A stretch of 64,000 nucleotides of DNA from Taibaiella sp965229095 (GCA_965229095.1 OZ245855.1:1116001-1180000); one strand, 5' to 3'. Shown: positions 6,635 through 14,661, counted from the first letter of the stretch. Translations and numbers: made by a program. Notes: generated by a model not told the origin, from the letters alone.

Positions 6635-7267
6635 TTAAGACAGGGACCTTTTGTTTTTCCAACGGGTAACGGCCACAAAGAGCAAGGCAAGCCCCAGGAA
6701 CACAAAGGTAAGCAATAAGCTGTTGCGCAGCACTGCAGGATAACCCAGCTCGGTTACATTGATAAAAGGATAAGGGTAGTAGTCGACGATACTACCCCGT
6801 AAAAGCGTATATAAGATATAGGCCAGTGGATAGAGCAGCCAAGCCCATACGTGTCGCCATTGCAAAGCCTGTTTACTACCATATATAAACCAATAAACCA
6901 GATAGAGCAACGGCATAACAAGATGCAATAATTCATCTACCAGCCAGGCCAGGCCTGTGGGCGCCCACAGGAAGCGAAGTACCAGGTTATACACCAATCC
7001 TACCACCAGGATATATACACCGATGGCAGCCTGTGTGCCGGGTTTATGAAAGAAGGCATTCTTCCCGGCCAGGACAAAGCTGAAACAAAGGGCGACCAGG
7101 ATATTGGTGAGTATGGTAAAGAAGCCGAAGAAACGCAATATCGTTTCCGGAACGGAAGCGGTCCTGTTTTCAATAATCAGGTAAAACTGGACAATAAGGG
7201 CAAACCAGCCCAGCAGGGTTCCCGTAAGAAGGAGCATACGTTGATTGCGGGTCGTTGTTCCGGGCAT
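6635..7267 (-). CDS. Pr6Pr-family integral membrane protein
   Basis: 210 residues with about six hydrophobic segments (roughly 10-30, 42-66, 79-98, 107-128, 140-158, 180-200). The motifs RFFGFFTILTNILVALCF and the LLHLVMPLLYLVYW stretch with conserved His are typical of the Pr6Pr (FAR-17a/AIG1-like) family, whose function in bacteria is not settled. It is immediately followed by the AraC-HMA regulator (2-bp gap), so the two are probably co-transcribed. Confidence 0.78.
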   Translation of the reverse strand: MPGTTTRNQRMLLLTGTLLGWFALIVQFYLIIENRTASVPETILRFFGFFTILTNILVALCFSFVLAGKNAFFHKPGTQAAIGVYILVVGLVYNLVLRFLWAPTGLAWLVDELLHLVMPLLYLVYWFIYGSKQALQWRHVWAWLLYPLAYILYTLLRGSIVDYYPYPFINVTELGYPAVLRNSLLLTFVFLGLALLFVAVTRWKNKRSLS

Positions 7268-7336
7268 TGGTAATTGTTTTTTAGGGCTTGCTGCCGGTCA
7301 GAAAGAAGTACTGCTCAGAGAAACTAGGAGCAAAGG

Positions 7337-7813
7337 TTAAGGTTGGTAAGGTTTCCCGGGAACGCCCCAGCCCCATACGGGCATGGGCTCGTCGGGGTTC
7401 ATCGCCAGGTTGTCCGTATTGGAATTCAATACTGCAATGCGCGTGCCCCATTCGATATAAGCCACAAAAGCGGAACGGAATTCGGGATCATCGGGAAGCC
7501 TGATCTCATCGGCAGTCTCCAGCAATAAGCTTACCCATCGTTGCCGGTGTTGTTCGGTAAGGTGTTTGGAAAGATGCTTTTGTATCATCTTAAAATGATT
7601 GCCTTCTCCGGCACTGTACATTTTGGGGCCGCCGAAAACTTCGGCAATAAAATGAGCGACATGGAGCTGGTGTTCTTTCGACATATGTTTGAACACGGGC
7701 TCCAGCAATTCGTCATGGAGTACTTTTTTATAGAAGAGATCGGTGAGCTGCTCAAAGACCGGCATGCCGCCAGCCCATTCGTACAGCGTAGGTATGGTTG
7801 GATGGGTTTGCAT
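7337..7813 (-). CDS. Group II truncated haemoglobin
   Basis: 158-residue 2-over-2 globin. The start LYEWAGGMPVFEQLTDLFY is the A-B helix entry of trHbII proteins. H80 in MIQKHL is the likely proximal (F8) haem ligand, and W93 matches the conserved G8 Trp of group II. The C-terminal EPMPVWGWG tail is characteristic of one trHbII subgroup. Likely binds O2/NO and protects against nitrosative or oxidative stress; no partner gene is adjacent. Confidence 0.88.
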   Translation of the reverse strand: MQTHPTIPTLYEWAGGMPVFEQLTDLFYKKVLHDELLEPVFKHMSKEHQLHVAHFIAEVFGGPKMYSAGEGNHFKMIQKHLSKHLTEQHRQRWVSLLLETADEIRLPDDPEFRSAFVAYIEWGTRIAVLNSNTDNLAMNPDEPMPVWGWGVPGKPYQP

Positions 7814-7884
7814 CTTTAAAGATAAGGCTTTTGGACATTATCACTTAATGGACCTATTACCTTTAAGCCATCCCTGGTTATTTC

Positions 7885-7920
7885 AAAAAAATCCGGCAGA
7901 TGGAACGACCACCTGCCGGA
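7885..7920 (-). terminator. Intrinsic terminator on the minus strand
   Basis: TCCGGCAG (7892-7899) pairs with CTGCCGGA (7913-7920), 13-base loop, and on the minus strand is followed by seven T (7891-7885). It terminates a transcript coming from the right, where only a degraded gene end (7938-8045) remains. Confidence 0.7.
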
Positions 7921-7937
7921 GCAAAATAGTTTAATGG

Positions 7938-8045
7938 CTATCGGATAGACGACAAATACTCCTGCTTGTACTGAGGACCTATACATTTCATATAATCATA
8001 GATCAATGACAAAGGAAAGCGTGTAAAGAAAACATCATCACAACA
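7938..8045 (-). pseudogene. Remnant of a gene 3' end
   Basis: Minus-strand reading from 8045 to the TAG at 7938 gives about 35 residues with protein-like composition (VFFTRFPLSLIYDYMKC, then QYKQEYLSSIR). It is preceded by an in-frame TGA at 8048-8046 and then by the inverted-repeat element 8091-8176, and it is followed correctly by a terminator 18 bp downstream. This is what a truncated gene would look like after loss of its 5' part. The only ATG inside would give a 17-residue peptide. I cannot name the parent family. Confidence 0.4.
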
Positions 8046-8090
8046 TCATGCAGCATTCGCTATAGTGGCCCTTAGAAAAATGGCGTTAAG

Positions 8091-8176
8091 AAAATGGCTT
8101 GGCGGGCGGTTAAAAAATTTTTACTGTTTGAGTCTTGAAGACGAGTTTAAAAATTTTCAGCCCGGTAAGCCATTTT
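8091..8176. repeat. 86-bp nested inverted-repeat element (REP/MITE-like)
   Basis: Outer arms AAAATGGCTT (8091-8100) and AAGCCATTTT (8167-8176) are perfect complements; next CGGGC (8103-8107) pairs with GCCCG (8160-8164), and AAAATTTTTA pairs with TAAAAATTTT further in. The centre contains CTGTTTGAG...TTGAAGACG. A related centre is present in the second element at 14662-14702. No transposase is nearby, so it would move in trans, if at all. Confidence 0.65.
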
Positions 8177-8512
8177 TAGCCTATTTTTCTACAGGCCTTG
8201 ATCTTTCCATCAAGGGAAAAGAACATAGAAAATAATGTATCACAGACAACATAGCTTGCGCAACATGTGAAATGAAGTATTCTGGATACGCTTGACATTC
8301 AGAGTGATCAAGATTCCTCGGTTGCTGCGCAGACCTCGGAATGACGCGTTTGAAAGTATTATCAAGCAAAGTAAATAAATCGCGTGCCTTATCAGGGCAT
8401 AATACTAACACAAAAATTGTATGCTTATATTCAACGGCGATTGATATACCTCAAACGCCAAGACTTCGTTTCTGATGTTTCCAATACCTGCCGGAACAAA
8501 ATACTTTAAAAG
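8177..8512. other. Intergenic stretch without a supported gene
   Basis: Apart from the REP-like unit at 8308-8345 I see no coding sequence or RNA gene here. A 76-codon minus-strand frame (8181-8411) runs through the repeats and has no family character. Confidence 0.5.
8308..8345. repeat. REP-like dispersed repeat, copy 1
   Basis: Pattern TCAAGAT...GCTGCGCA...CGGAATGAC with internal complementarity (CCTCGG against CCTCGG/TCGGAAT region). The same order of words occurs at 16171-16217. Such short GC-rich palindromic units are typical intergenic repeats in this phylum. Confidence 0.45.
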
Positions 8513-9817
8513 CTATTTCTTTAAATATTGCTGCAACATAGCAATAATATAATCGTAGTGTTCCTCCTTAAGTCCCGGCCATACGCCCAGCCAGAAGCTA
8601 TCTTTCATGATCTTGTCCGTATTGCTGAGCGGGCCCGGAATGCGCTTTTCGATGTACTGGTAAGCCGGTTGCTTGGTCAGGTTGCCGGCAAACAATAAGC
8701 GGGTGCCTATCTTTTGCTCTTCCAGGAAGCGAACCAGATTGTTCCGGTCGACAGCGCTGCCATCGCGCAGGGTAAGCATAAAGCCAAACCAACTGGGATT
8801 ACTTTCCGGCGTGGCTTCGGGCAGTATAAAATGCTCTTCCAGGGGCTTGAGCTTATTGTACAGCAGATCGAAATTGGCCCTGCGCTGCGCTACAAAAGTA
8901 TCTGCCTTGTTGAGCTGGCTCAGGCCTATTGCTGCCTGCATATCGGTTACCTTCAGGTTGAAGCCGATGTGCGAGTAGGTATATTTATGATCATAGCCGC
9001 AGGGCAGCTCGCCCAGGCATTGGTCAAAACGTTTGCCGCAGGTATTGTCCTTGCCGGGTTCGCACCAGCAATCCCGGCCCCAGTCGCGGAAGCTTTCAGC
9101 GATCTTTTTCAGGGAGGCATTATTCACCAACACCGATCCGCCTTCGCCCATGGTGATATGGTGGGCCGGGTAGAAAGATACCGTGGCCAGGTCGCCGAAG
9201 CTGCCCGTTTTCTGATCCCGGTAGGTCGCCCCCAGGGAGTCGCAATCATCTTCGATTACCCAGAGGTTGTAGCGCCGGGCAATGTCCATTACTATATCCA
9301 GGTTAAAAGGATTGCCCAGGGTATGGGCCAGCATAATGGCTTTTGTCCTGGGGGTTATAGCCGCCTCGATCAGCTCGGCCTTGATATTATAAGTAGGTAT
9401 GTCCACATCTATAAATACGGGGATACAGCCAAACTGTACCATCGGGTTTACGGTAGTGGGGAAGCCTGCTGCTACGGTAATGACTTCGTCGCCAGGTTTT
9501 AAGGCCCGCTCGCCCAGCTTGGGAGAGGTAAGGGCATAGAACGCAACCAGGTTGGCCGAAGAGCCGGAATTGACTAAAAGGGAGAAACGGCTGCCGAAGT
9601 ACCGGGCAAATTTCCGTTCAAACTCCTGTGCATAACGGCCTGTGGTTAGCCAGCCATCCAGGGTGGCATCCACGCCGTAAAGGATATCTTCCTCGTCAAG
9701 CACCTTTCCGGTTACCGGGATATAATCCGTACCGGGTATCATACTGCGTTGTACATTCCTGGCGGCAATACGGCTTAATAACGGTTTTAACTCCTCGTCT
9801 ATATTTTTAAAATCCAT
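8513..9817 (-). CDS. rfbH: CDP-4-keto-6-deoxyglucose 3-dehydrase (E1, RfbH/AscC type)
   Basis: PMP-dependent dehydrase of 3,6-dideoxyhexose biosynthesis (abequose, ascarylose, paratose, tyvelose). 434 residues of the DegT/DnrJ/EryC1/StrS aminotransferase fold. Two features identify E1 rather than an aminotransferase: the active-site Lys is replaced by His (FYPAHHITMGEGG, H219/H220), and the cysteines C192, C250, C252 and C260 reproduce exactly the C-X57-C-X1-C-X7-C [2Fe-2S] pattern described for E1. Catalysis needs an E3 reductase (AscD/RfbI type), not encoded in this window, and no other CDP-sugar genes are adjacent, so this is an orphan. A SAM methyltransferase follows upstream on the same strand. 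Confidence 0.9.
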   Translation of the reverse strand: MDFKNIDEELKPLLSRIAARNVQRSMIPGTDYIPVTGKVLDEEDILYGVDATLDGWLTTGRYAQEFERKFARYFGSRFSLLVNSGSSANLVAFYALTSPKLGERALKPGDEVITVAAGFPTTVNPMVQFGCIPVFIDVDIPTYNIKAELIEAAITPRTKAIMLAHTLGNPFNLDIVMDIARRYNLWVIEDDCDSLGATYRDQKTGSFGDLATVSFYPAHHITMGEGGSVLVNNASLKKIAESFRDWGRDCWCEPGKDNTCGKRFDQCLGELPCGYDHKYTYSHIGFNLKVTDMQAAIGLSQLNKADTFVAQRRANFDLLYNKLKPLEEHFILPEATPESNPSWFGFMLTLRDGSAVDRNNLVRFLEEQKIGTRLLFAGNLTKQPAYQYIEKRIPGPLSNTDKIMKDSFWLGVWPGLKEEHYDYIIAMLQQYLKK

Positions 9818-9970
9818 GGGTAGGTATCGTCTCTGCTCCGGTTAAAAAAGGTAGCAAAGAAAAGAAATATTGGATGAATGCGGAAATATTACCACTACAG
9901 GTCACTTGCGCGAAAAGGTCAACGCAGTGTCCGGCCAGTTCCTGCAGGCCTTAAGTTGTTTGTTATGCTT

Positions 9971-10594
9971 TTAATATTTTAAGACCAGGGTCAACAAACG
10001 GGGCAGGGTAGCACGGTTATCCTCGTCAAACCACTCCTCCAATGCAACGATGGACAAACCATATTTAGCGGCCAGTTGCGTAAATTCGGATACATGGTGC
10101 ACATGGCATTGCAGCTCTACGCGCTGGTCGCCTATATCGAAACGGGCGAGGCTGCCGCTGTATTGCTTGAAGGGATGCAACTCGCCGATATACACATGGC
10201 CACCGGGTCCCAGGCGTTGTTTGATCTGCCCGAAGATGAAATCCAGGTTTTCGATATGTTCCAGTACCAGGCTAAAGCTGATGAGATCGAATTTCATGTC
10301 GGGGAAGGGCCATTCCTGCGTAATATCCGCCTGCCGGAAGGTAATATTGTTGCCTGCTGTCTTGGCGCGGGCAAAGGCCAGCATTTCTTCCGAAAAATCA
10401 AGCGCTGTCACGCTTTGGGCATGCTCCGTAAACCAAACCGAATTTTTGCCGGTACCGCAGCCTACTTCCAGTACATGATCAAATGTTATTTTTCCCAATA
10501 GGGTACGCAAAGCAGTTGCTTCCAGGTCGCGGGTACGGTTGCGATTGGTGTCATATTGCTCTGCCCATATATTGTAGGCTTCCTTATTGTCCAT
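9971..10594 (-). CDS. Class I SAM-dependent methyltransferase
   Basis: 207 residues. The Rossmann motif I VLEVGCGTGKNS (about 40-51) and the following acidic residue in VTALDFSEEM, motif II-like FDLISFSLVLEHIENL and the post-motif LGPGGHVYIGELHP are clear. Resembles the UbiE/Coq5-like methyltransf_11 group with small-molecule acceptors; the acceptor is unknown. It sits about 150 bp before rfbH on the same strand, and could methylate the same sugar pathway product, but that is only positional inference. A -7-like box lies at 10617-10624. Confidence 0.85.
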   Translation of the reverse strand: MDNKEAYNIWAEQYDTNRNRTRDLEATALRTLLGKITFDHVLEVGCGTGKNSVWFTEHAQSVTALDFSEEMLAFARAKTAGNNITFRQADITQEWPFPDMKFDLISFSLVLEHIENLDFIFGQIKQRLGPGGHVYIGELHPFKQYSGSLARFDIGDQRVELQCHVHHVSEFTQLAAKYGLSIVALEEWFDEDNRATLPRLLTLVLKY

Positions 10595-10616
10595 GAAATC
10601 GTTTTATTTAAGGGAG

Positions 10617-10643
10617 CAAAGATACCGGATTGGCATTATCCGG
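10617..10643 (-). promoter_or_regulatory. Candidate -7 box and adjacent dyad before the methyltransferase
   Basis: TATCTTTG on the minus strand (10624-10617) matches TAnnTTTG 23 bp before the start codon. Directly upstream CCGGAT (10625-10630) and ATCCGG (10638-10643) form an inverted repeat where a regulator could bind. Confidence 0.35.
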
Positions 10644-10712
10644 ATGTTACTGCTTTTGCCGGAATGTCCATCCATATACCGGTACTCCCTTGGAAAAATA
10701 AGTTATATAACG

Positions 10713-10745
10713 CAACAGCGGCCACCTTATGGGCAGCCGCTGTTG
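10713..10745 (-). terminator. Hairpin terminator after the precursor peptide gene
   Basis: CAACAGCGGC (10713-10722) and GCCGCTGTTG (10736-10745) form a perfect 10-bp stem with a 13-base loop, 27 bp after the peptide stop codon. The exit side on the minus strand is AT-rich rather than a clean T-run. Confidence 0.55.
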
Positions 10746-10772
10746 TGTCTTCGAGTGGAAAATATTATTGAC

Positions 10773-11000
10773 TTAAGGATAACATTCGGGATAGGTAAGC
10801 GGGCAGCAATGGGTGTTTTTGGCCACGATCGAGGCATTGCAGCAGATAGGCGTGGTATAAGGAGCCGTCATACAGGCCGAAGGATCGGCGGTAGGACCGG
10901 CTCCGCCTGCCATCTTATGCTGTTCTTCCTTGTTCAGCGCAGTCAATATGATTTTATTCAAAAATAGCTTTCTCTTTAAATTGAGGTTTTTCTTTTTCAT
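10773..11000 (-). CDS. Probable ribosomal natural-product precursor peptide (class I lanthipeptide-like, double-Gly leader)
   Basis: 75 residues. The leader MKKKNLNLKRKLFLNKIIL...LNKEEQHKMAGG has the KxLxLNKxxIxxLN-then-GG pattern known for Bacteroidetes lanthipeptide/GG-leader natural-product precursors (the TIGR04149-like group). Cleavage after G32-G33 would release a core of about 42 residues with six Cys (C43, C53, C54, C65, C66, C73) and eight Ser/Thr, plus several Pro, ideal for thioether rings. Own promoter-like box (11026-11053) and a terminator make it a monocistronic unit. No LanB, LanC, LanM, radical SAM or peptidase-transporter is in the window, so the maturation enzymes must be elsewhere or the gene is an orphan. 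Alternative: a non-modified Cys-rich secreted peptide. Confidence 0.75.
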   Translation of the reverse strand: MKKKNLNLKRKLFLNKIILTALNKEEQHKMAGGAGPTADPSACMTAPYTTPICCNASIVAKNTHCCPLTYPECYP

Positions 11001-11025
11001 AAAAAAGTGGTTTAGCAGTGAACAG

Positions 11026-11053
11026 CAAAACTATCGGAATGGACTGCATCAAA
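11026..11053 (-). promoter_or_regulatory. Candidate promoter of the precursor peptide gene
   Basis: Minus strand TAGTTTTG (11033-11026) matches TAnnTTTG; TTTG at 11053-11050 could be the -33 box, though the 16-bp spacer is shorter than the usual 19-21. It lies 26 bp before the start codon. Confidence 0.4.
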
Positions 11054-11089
11054 CTTGCAGTGCTTTTCCTTATTTTGATTTTTTCAATA

Positions 11090-12883
11090 TCACCCAATAA
11101 TCTCCATTTTTTTCATCAGGAAGGTAGCGCTTTTGTTTTGGCAAATACCCGTTCTCAGCTTATAATCAAATACCAGCTCATCATTGATGATCTCCACCTC
11201 AAAACACTTATTGCTTAAAATACCGGGATGGGCATCGGTGGTAAGGCATACTTCCAGGTCGTGGGTGGCAATGGCGCCTATGGCCTTTTTACGAATGATC
11301 TTTTCAATCACACCGATAGTACCGCTGCGTTTATCATCCGAATTGGTGCCTCTTAGTATTTCATCCAGCAATACAAAGCATACTTCTTTATCCAGTTGCT
11401 CCATGATGTATTTTAAGCGCTTGACTTCCGCAAAGAAATAGGATTCGCTATCGGCCAGCGAATCGGATTGCCGCATGGACACGAATACGGGCAATGGATG
11501 TATACGCGCGCCCGATGCACAGATGGCGCTGCCGGCGCCGGCCAGGACCATATTCACACCCAGGGTGCGGAGAAAGGTACTTTTGCCCGACATATTGGAG
11601 CCGGTAAGGATAACAAAGCGATGCTGATCGAAAGTAACATCGTTGCACACCCTTTTCGATGCAGGAATAAGCGGATGCCCGAGCGCTTTAAACGAAAGGT
11701 TATATTCTTCGTTTAATTCCGGGAAACAGAAACTGGGATTATTGTAACGCAGGTTGGCCAGGCTGTTCAGCATTTCCATTTCCCCGATCACTTCGAGCCA
11801 TAATAAGATGCTGGCCGCATGTTCCTTTTTCCAGCGACTTAACCGGTGCAGCACATGGATATGGTTACAATAAAGCCCATTGGTAATGACGGCAGCGAAA
11901 GGATTTTGTACGGTCTCCAGCCCGGCATAGATCGAAGCCAGTTTTTTGATCTGCAGGCTGGCTCGGGTACCGGCGGTCTTCAGCTTTTCCTGCAATGCTT
12001 TTAAGTGTGCAGCCTTGTATTCCGTTTGTTCTATCTGCAACAATATAGCGGCATATTCTTTCAGCAATTCGTTCACCTTATCGGCGCCGAACATGGCCTT
12101 CCGGATCCTTTTCAACTGGAAGAAAAAGACAAAAAGATTAACCGGGAACAGCTTTGTCGCAATGTCCCAATACAAATTTGTCCGGGTAATGGCATAGAAC
12201 AGCAACGATCCCAGGAGCAAAAGTGGCAACAAGTAACAAAGCAGCAGCAGGAGTTTGCTGACCGGCTTTTCTTCCTGTGCCGCCCAGCGGATCAGGCGCT
12301 CATAAATATCTTTATTGTCGCCCGCGATCCTGGCCCTGGCATATAGTTCCTGCCGCTCTTTTAAGTTGTGCTCCAGCTCTGCTATGGCTTCCTGGTTGCG
12401 GCGGATGGCCGGTGCCGGCTGCAAGTGCAGCAAAGCCTCCGCCAGCCTGTTTTTACCCATTTGGGTAGCCGTCCGGTTCAAGTGCTGGTAGAGCGACCGT
12501 GGTCCGAAAAGGTCAAGGTCGTTGGCATAAGCATGGTTGTCTTCTTTGTAATCGGTACCATCGCCGAAAGGCAAAAGCCCTTTTCCCAGGTAAGCAAGCT
12601 CTTCTTCGTTGATCTGTAATAAGGTCTTGACGTGTATTTTCCAGCGGGATGTTTTGCCGTGCCATTGCATCAGGAAAACAAAAAGCACTACCAGGGCTAT
12701 GGCGATGCCCAGCATATAATTGTCCTGTTGCTTAAAATAAAGATAGAAGCCGGTTATAGCCAACAGGGCCGTCAGCAAACGGGAAATGCTGAGATTATTG
12801 TGTTTGCGGCTGATGGCCTCATATTGTAAGGCATAGTCCTGCCTGAGTTGTTCGTAAATAGCTTTGATACTGTCCTGCGGCAT
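11090..12883 (-). CDS. Membrane-anchored MutS-like ATPase
   Basis: 597 residues. The C-terminal third is a MutS-type ABC ATPase: Walker A GSNMSGKST, a Q/signature region RQSDSLADSESYFFAEVKRL, Walker B CFVLLDEILRGTNS and the H-loop ATHDLE. The N-terminal mismatch-recognition domain of MutS1 and the Smr nuclease of MutS2 are both missing. Instead there are two hydrophobic hairpins (about 30-70 and 205-255) that look like membrane segments, followed by a coiled core domain. This matches the MutS-related family seen across Bacteroidota, whose function is not known; a role in classical mismatch repair is unlikely. ATG 12883 chosen: the earlier in-frame start has no domain sequence after it. Confidence 0.8.
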   Translation of the reverse strand: MPQDSIKAIYEQLRQDYALQYEAISRKHNNLSISRLLTALLAITGFYLYFKQQDNYMLGIAIALVVLFVFLMQWHGKTSRWKIHVKTLLQINEEELAYLGKGLLPFGDGTDYKEDNHAYANDLDLFGPRSLYQHLNRTATQMGKNRLAEALLHLQPAPAIRRNQEAIAELEHNLKERQELYARARIAGDNKDIYERLIRWAAQEEKPVSKLLLLLCYLLPLLLLGSLLFYAITRTNLYWDIATKLFPVNLFVFFFQLKRIRKAMFGADKVNELLKEYAAILLQIEQTEYKAAHLKALQEKLKTAGTRASLQIKKLASIYAGLETVQNPFAAVITNGLYCNHIHVLHRLSRWKKEHAASILLWLEVIGEMEMLNSLANLRYNNPSFCFPELNEEYNLSFKALGHPLIPASKRVCNDVTFDQHRFVILTGSNMSGKSTFLRTLGVNMVLAGAGSAICASGARIHPLPVFVSMRQSDSLADSESYFFAEVKRLKYIMEQLDKEVCFVLLDEILRGTNSDDKRSGTIGVIEKIIRKKAIGAIATHDLEVCLTTDAHPGILSNKCFEVEIINDELVFDYKLRTGICQNKSATFLMKKMEIIG

Positions 12884-12993
12884 AATTTTACCTGTGTAAA
12901 CGGGCAAAGGTGGGGAAATTATTTTTAAAACAGGATTCCCTCCCATAGCAAACCTTTCTAAAAGCAGATTGTAATAAGGATAAACAACCACAT

Positions 12994-13212
12994 ATGCACA
13001 TCGAGCAGATCAAACGGCACTTATCCGATAAAGGAACTACGATCAACGACCGCCAGGCAGAACAGATCCTGCAAGTTATCTGCAAATTCAAAGAGGTAAT
13101 GAAGCAGTGCCAGCCGGATAAAGAATGGACCTTTGATGTGGAGCAGGTAGGAACCGACTCCTTTACTTTCGAATATTCGTACCGGGTTACGGAATTAATA
13201 CAGCCGGAATAA
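12994..13212 (+). CDS. Small acidic/helical protein of unknown function
   Basis: 72 residues, no signal peptide and no membrane segment. The first 40 residues look helical (IEQIKRHLSDKGTTINDRQAEQILQVICKFKEVM) and the C-terminal part beta-like (TFDVEQVGTDSFTFEYSYRVTEL). AAGGA lies about 12 bases before the ATG. It is divergent from the MutS-like gene. I do not recognise the family. Confidence 0.55.
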   Translation: MHIEQIKRHLSDKGTTINDRQAEQILQVICKFKEVMKQCQPDKEWTFDVEQVGTDSFTFEYSYRVTELIQPE

Positions 13213-13320
13213 CCTCGGCAGCAATTCCTGCTATTATTTTCCCTGCTTTTATATACAGCAGCGGGGATTTGCCTAACTTAGAGGGACGCAATATTCTTTT
13301 CATTTGTCAAACCCCAAACT

Positions 13321-14553
13321 ATGCCCTCTGTCTATAAAAGAATAGTACAATATAATGCCGACCGCCTGCCGGAATACACTGCCCTTAAAATGCAGTTCAT
13401 GGCGGAAAATGCATTCCGTTTTTTCCGGGGCACTTGTCATTTGTTTTATGAAGACCTGGCTCAAAACATTTCCTGGAAGGATACTACGAAAGCCTGGATC
13501 TGCGGAGATCTGCACCTGGAAAACTTCGGAAGCTACAAAGGCAACAACGGTGTCGTTTATTTCGATCTCAACGATTTTGACGAGGCCTTGCTTGCGCCTG
13601 CCAGTTGGGAATTGTCGCGCCTGCTCACCAGTATTTATGTAGGTGCAGGCGTAGGCGGTTATGACGCAAAAACGGCCGATCGCCTTGCCCGGAAGGCTTT
13701 GCAGGTTTATAGAGCAACCTTACAACTAGGTAAGCCGGTTATTGTGGAAAAGCAAACGGCTTCAGGCCTGCTCCGTTATTTTTTACAGCAGGTAGCTGAA
13801 CGGAACTATACCGATTTTATAAAAACAAGGGTATCTTTTGACAAGAAAAAGCAAGCCCGGCTGCTGACCGATAACAAGAAAGTCTACCCGGTAACCAAAG
13901 CCACCAGGGAAAAGGTAAGCGAGGCATTGCACAAATGGTTCCGGAAGCAGATGCCGGAAAGCAAGAGCACGGTAGCGGATGTAGCTTTCCGCGTGGCGGG
14001 AACGGGAAGCGTGGGTGTAAGCCGGTATATTGCGCTGCTGCAGGATGGGGCCAAATGGCATTTGCTCGACCTTAAGGCCAGCGAGGCATCTTCCCTGGCA
14101 AAATATGTACGGATAAAGCAGCCTTCCTGGAGCAATGAAGCAGAGCGGATCGTGACCTTACAAAACCGCGTACAACAGGTGGCGCCCAAAATGCTGCATA
14201 CTTTAAAGATAGATGGCCTGGCTTATGTGATGAAGATGCTGCAACCCTCGCAGGACCGGATGGACCTCACTTTATGTAAGGGTAAACTAAGTGAGCTGGA
14301 AGATATTATCAATACTATGGCCATGCTCTCGGCTTCGGGCCAGCTGCGCAGCTCGGGCCGGCAAAATTCTTCTATCGCCGATGAGCTGATCGCCTTCGGG
14401 GCTAACGGGGAACGTTGGCCGGCCATACTACGTTATGCAAAGCAATATGCGGTACAGGTACAATCCGATTACGAAGCTTATAAGCGCGATTACCAGGACT
14501 ACAAAGAGGCCGGGTCTCCAAAGGCCGCTAAGAAGAAAAAGAAAAATGCATAA
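13321..14553 (+). CDS. DUF2252-family protein (kinase-like fold)
   Basis: 410 residues matching DUF2252: the early FFRGTCHLFYEDL, then GDLHLENFGSYKG (about 60-72) and VYFDLNDFDEALLAP (about 78-92). The HxxN and D residues recall the catalytic loop and metal-binding Asp of aminoglycoside-phosphotransferase-like kinases, and the family has been considered kinase-related, but no activity is established. The C-terminus is a Lys-rich tail. It is followed by a strong hairpin terminator. Confidence 0.82.
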   Translation: MPSVYKRIVQYNADRLPEYTALKMQFMAENAFRFFRGTCHLFYEDLAQNISWKDTTKAWICGDLHLENFGSYKGNNGVVYFDLNDFDEALLAPASWELSRLLTSIYVGAGVGGYDAKTADRLARKALQVYRATLQLGKPVIVEKQTASGLLRYFLQQVAERNYTDFIKTRVSFDKKKQARLLTDNKKVYPVTKATREKVSEALHKWFRKQMPESKSTVADVAFRVAGTGSVGVSRYIALLQDGAKWHLLDLKASEASSLAKYVRIKQPSWSNEAERIVTLQNRVQQVAPKMLHTLKIDGLAYVMKMLQPSQDRMDLTLCKGKLSELEDIINTMAMLSASGQLRSSGRQNSSIADELIAFGANGERWPAILRYAKQYAVQVQSDYEAYKRDYQDYKEAGSPKAAKKKKKNA

Positions 14554-14590
14554 AACAAAAGGACAACCAGTGAGGGTTGTCCTTTTGTTT
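14553..14590. terminator. Strong terminator after DUF2252 gene
   Basis: AAACAAAAGGACAACC (14553-14568) and GGTTGTCCTTTTGTTT (14575-14590) form a perfect 16-bp stem with a 6-base loop, starting at the stop codon. A- and T-rich ends make it usable in both directions. Confidence 0.8.
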
Positions 14591-14661
14591 GGGTTAGTGC
14601 CCATTTTTCATGTTGCAAGCTTTGCGCCGCTGTGCTTCTCGAAAGAAGAACACCAAATAAC

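Noticed and set aside
8181..8411. 76-codon minus-strand frame
   Set aside because: Runs through repeat sequence; composition not protein-like.
8714..9502. 262-codon plus-strand frame inside rfbH
   Set aside because: Antisense to a gene with full catalytic motifs; no start context or domain of its own.
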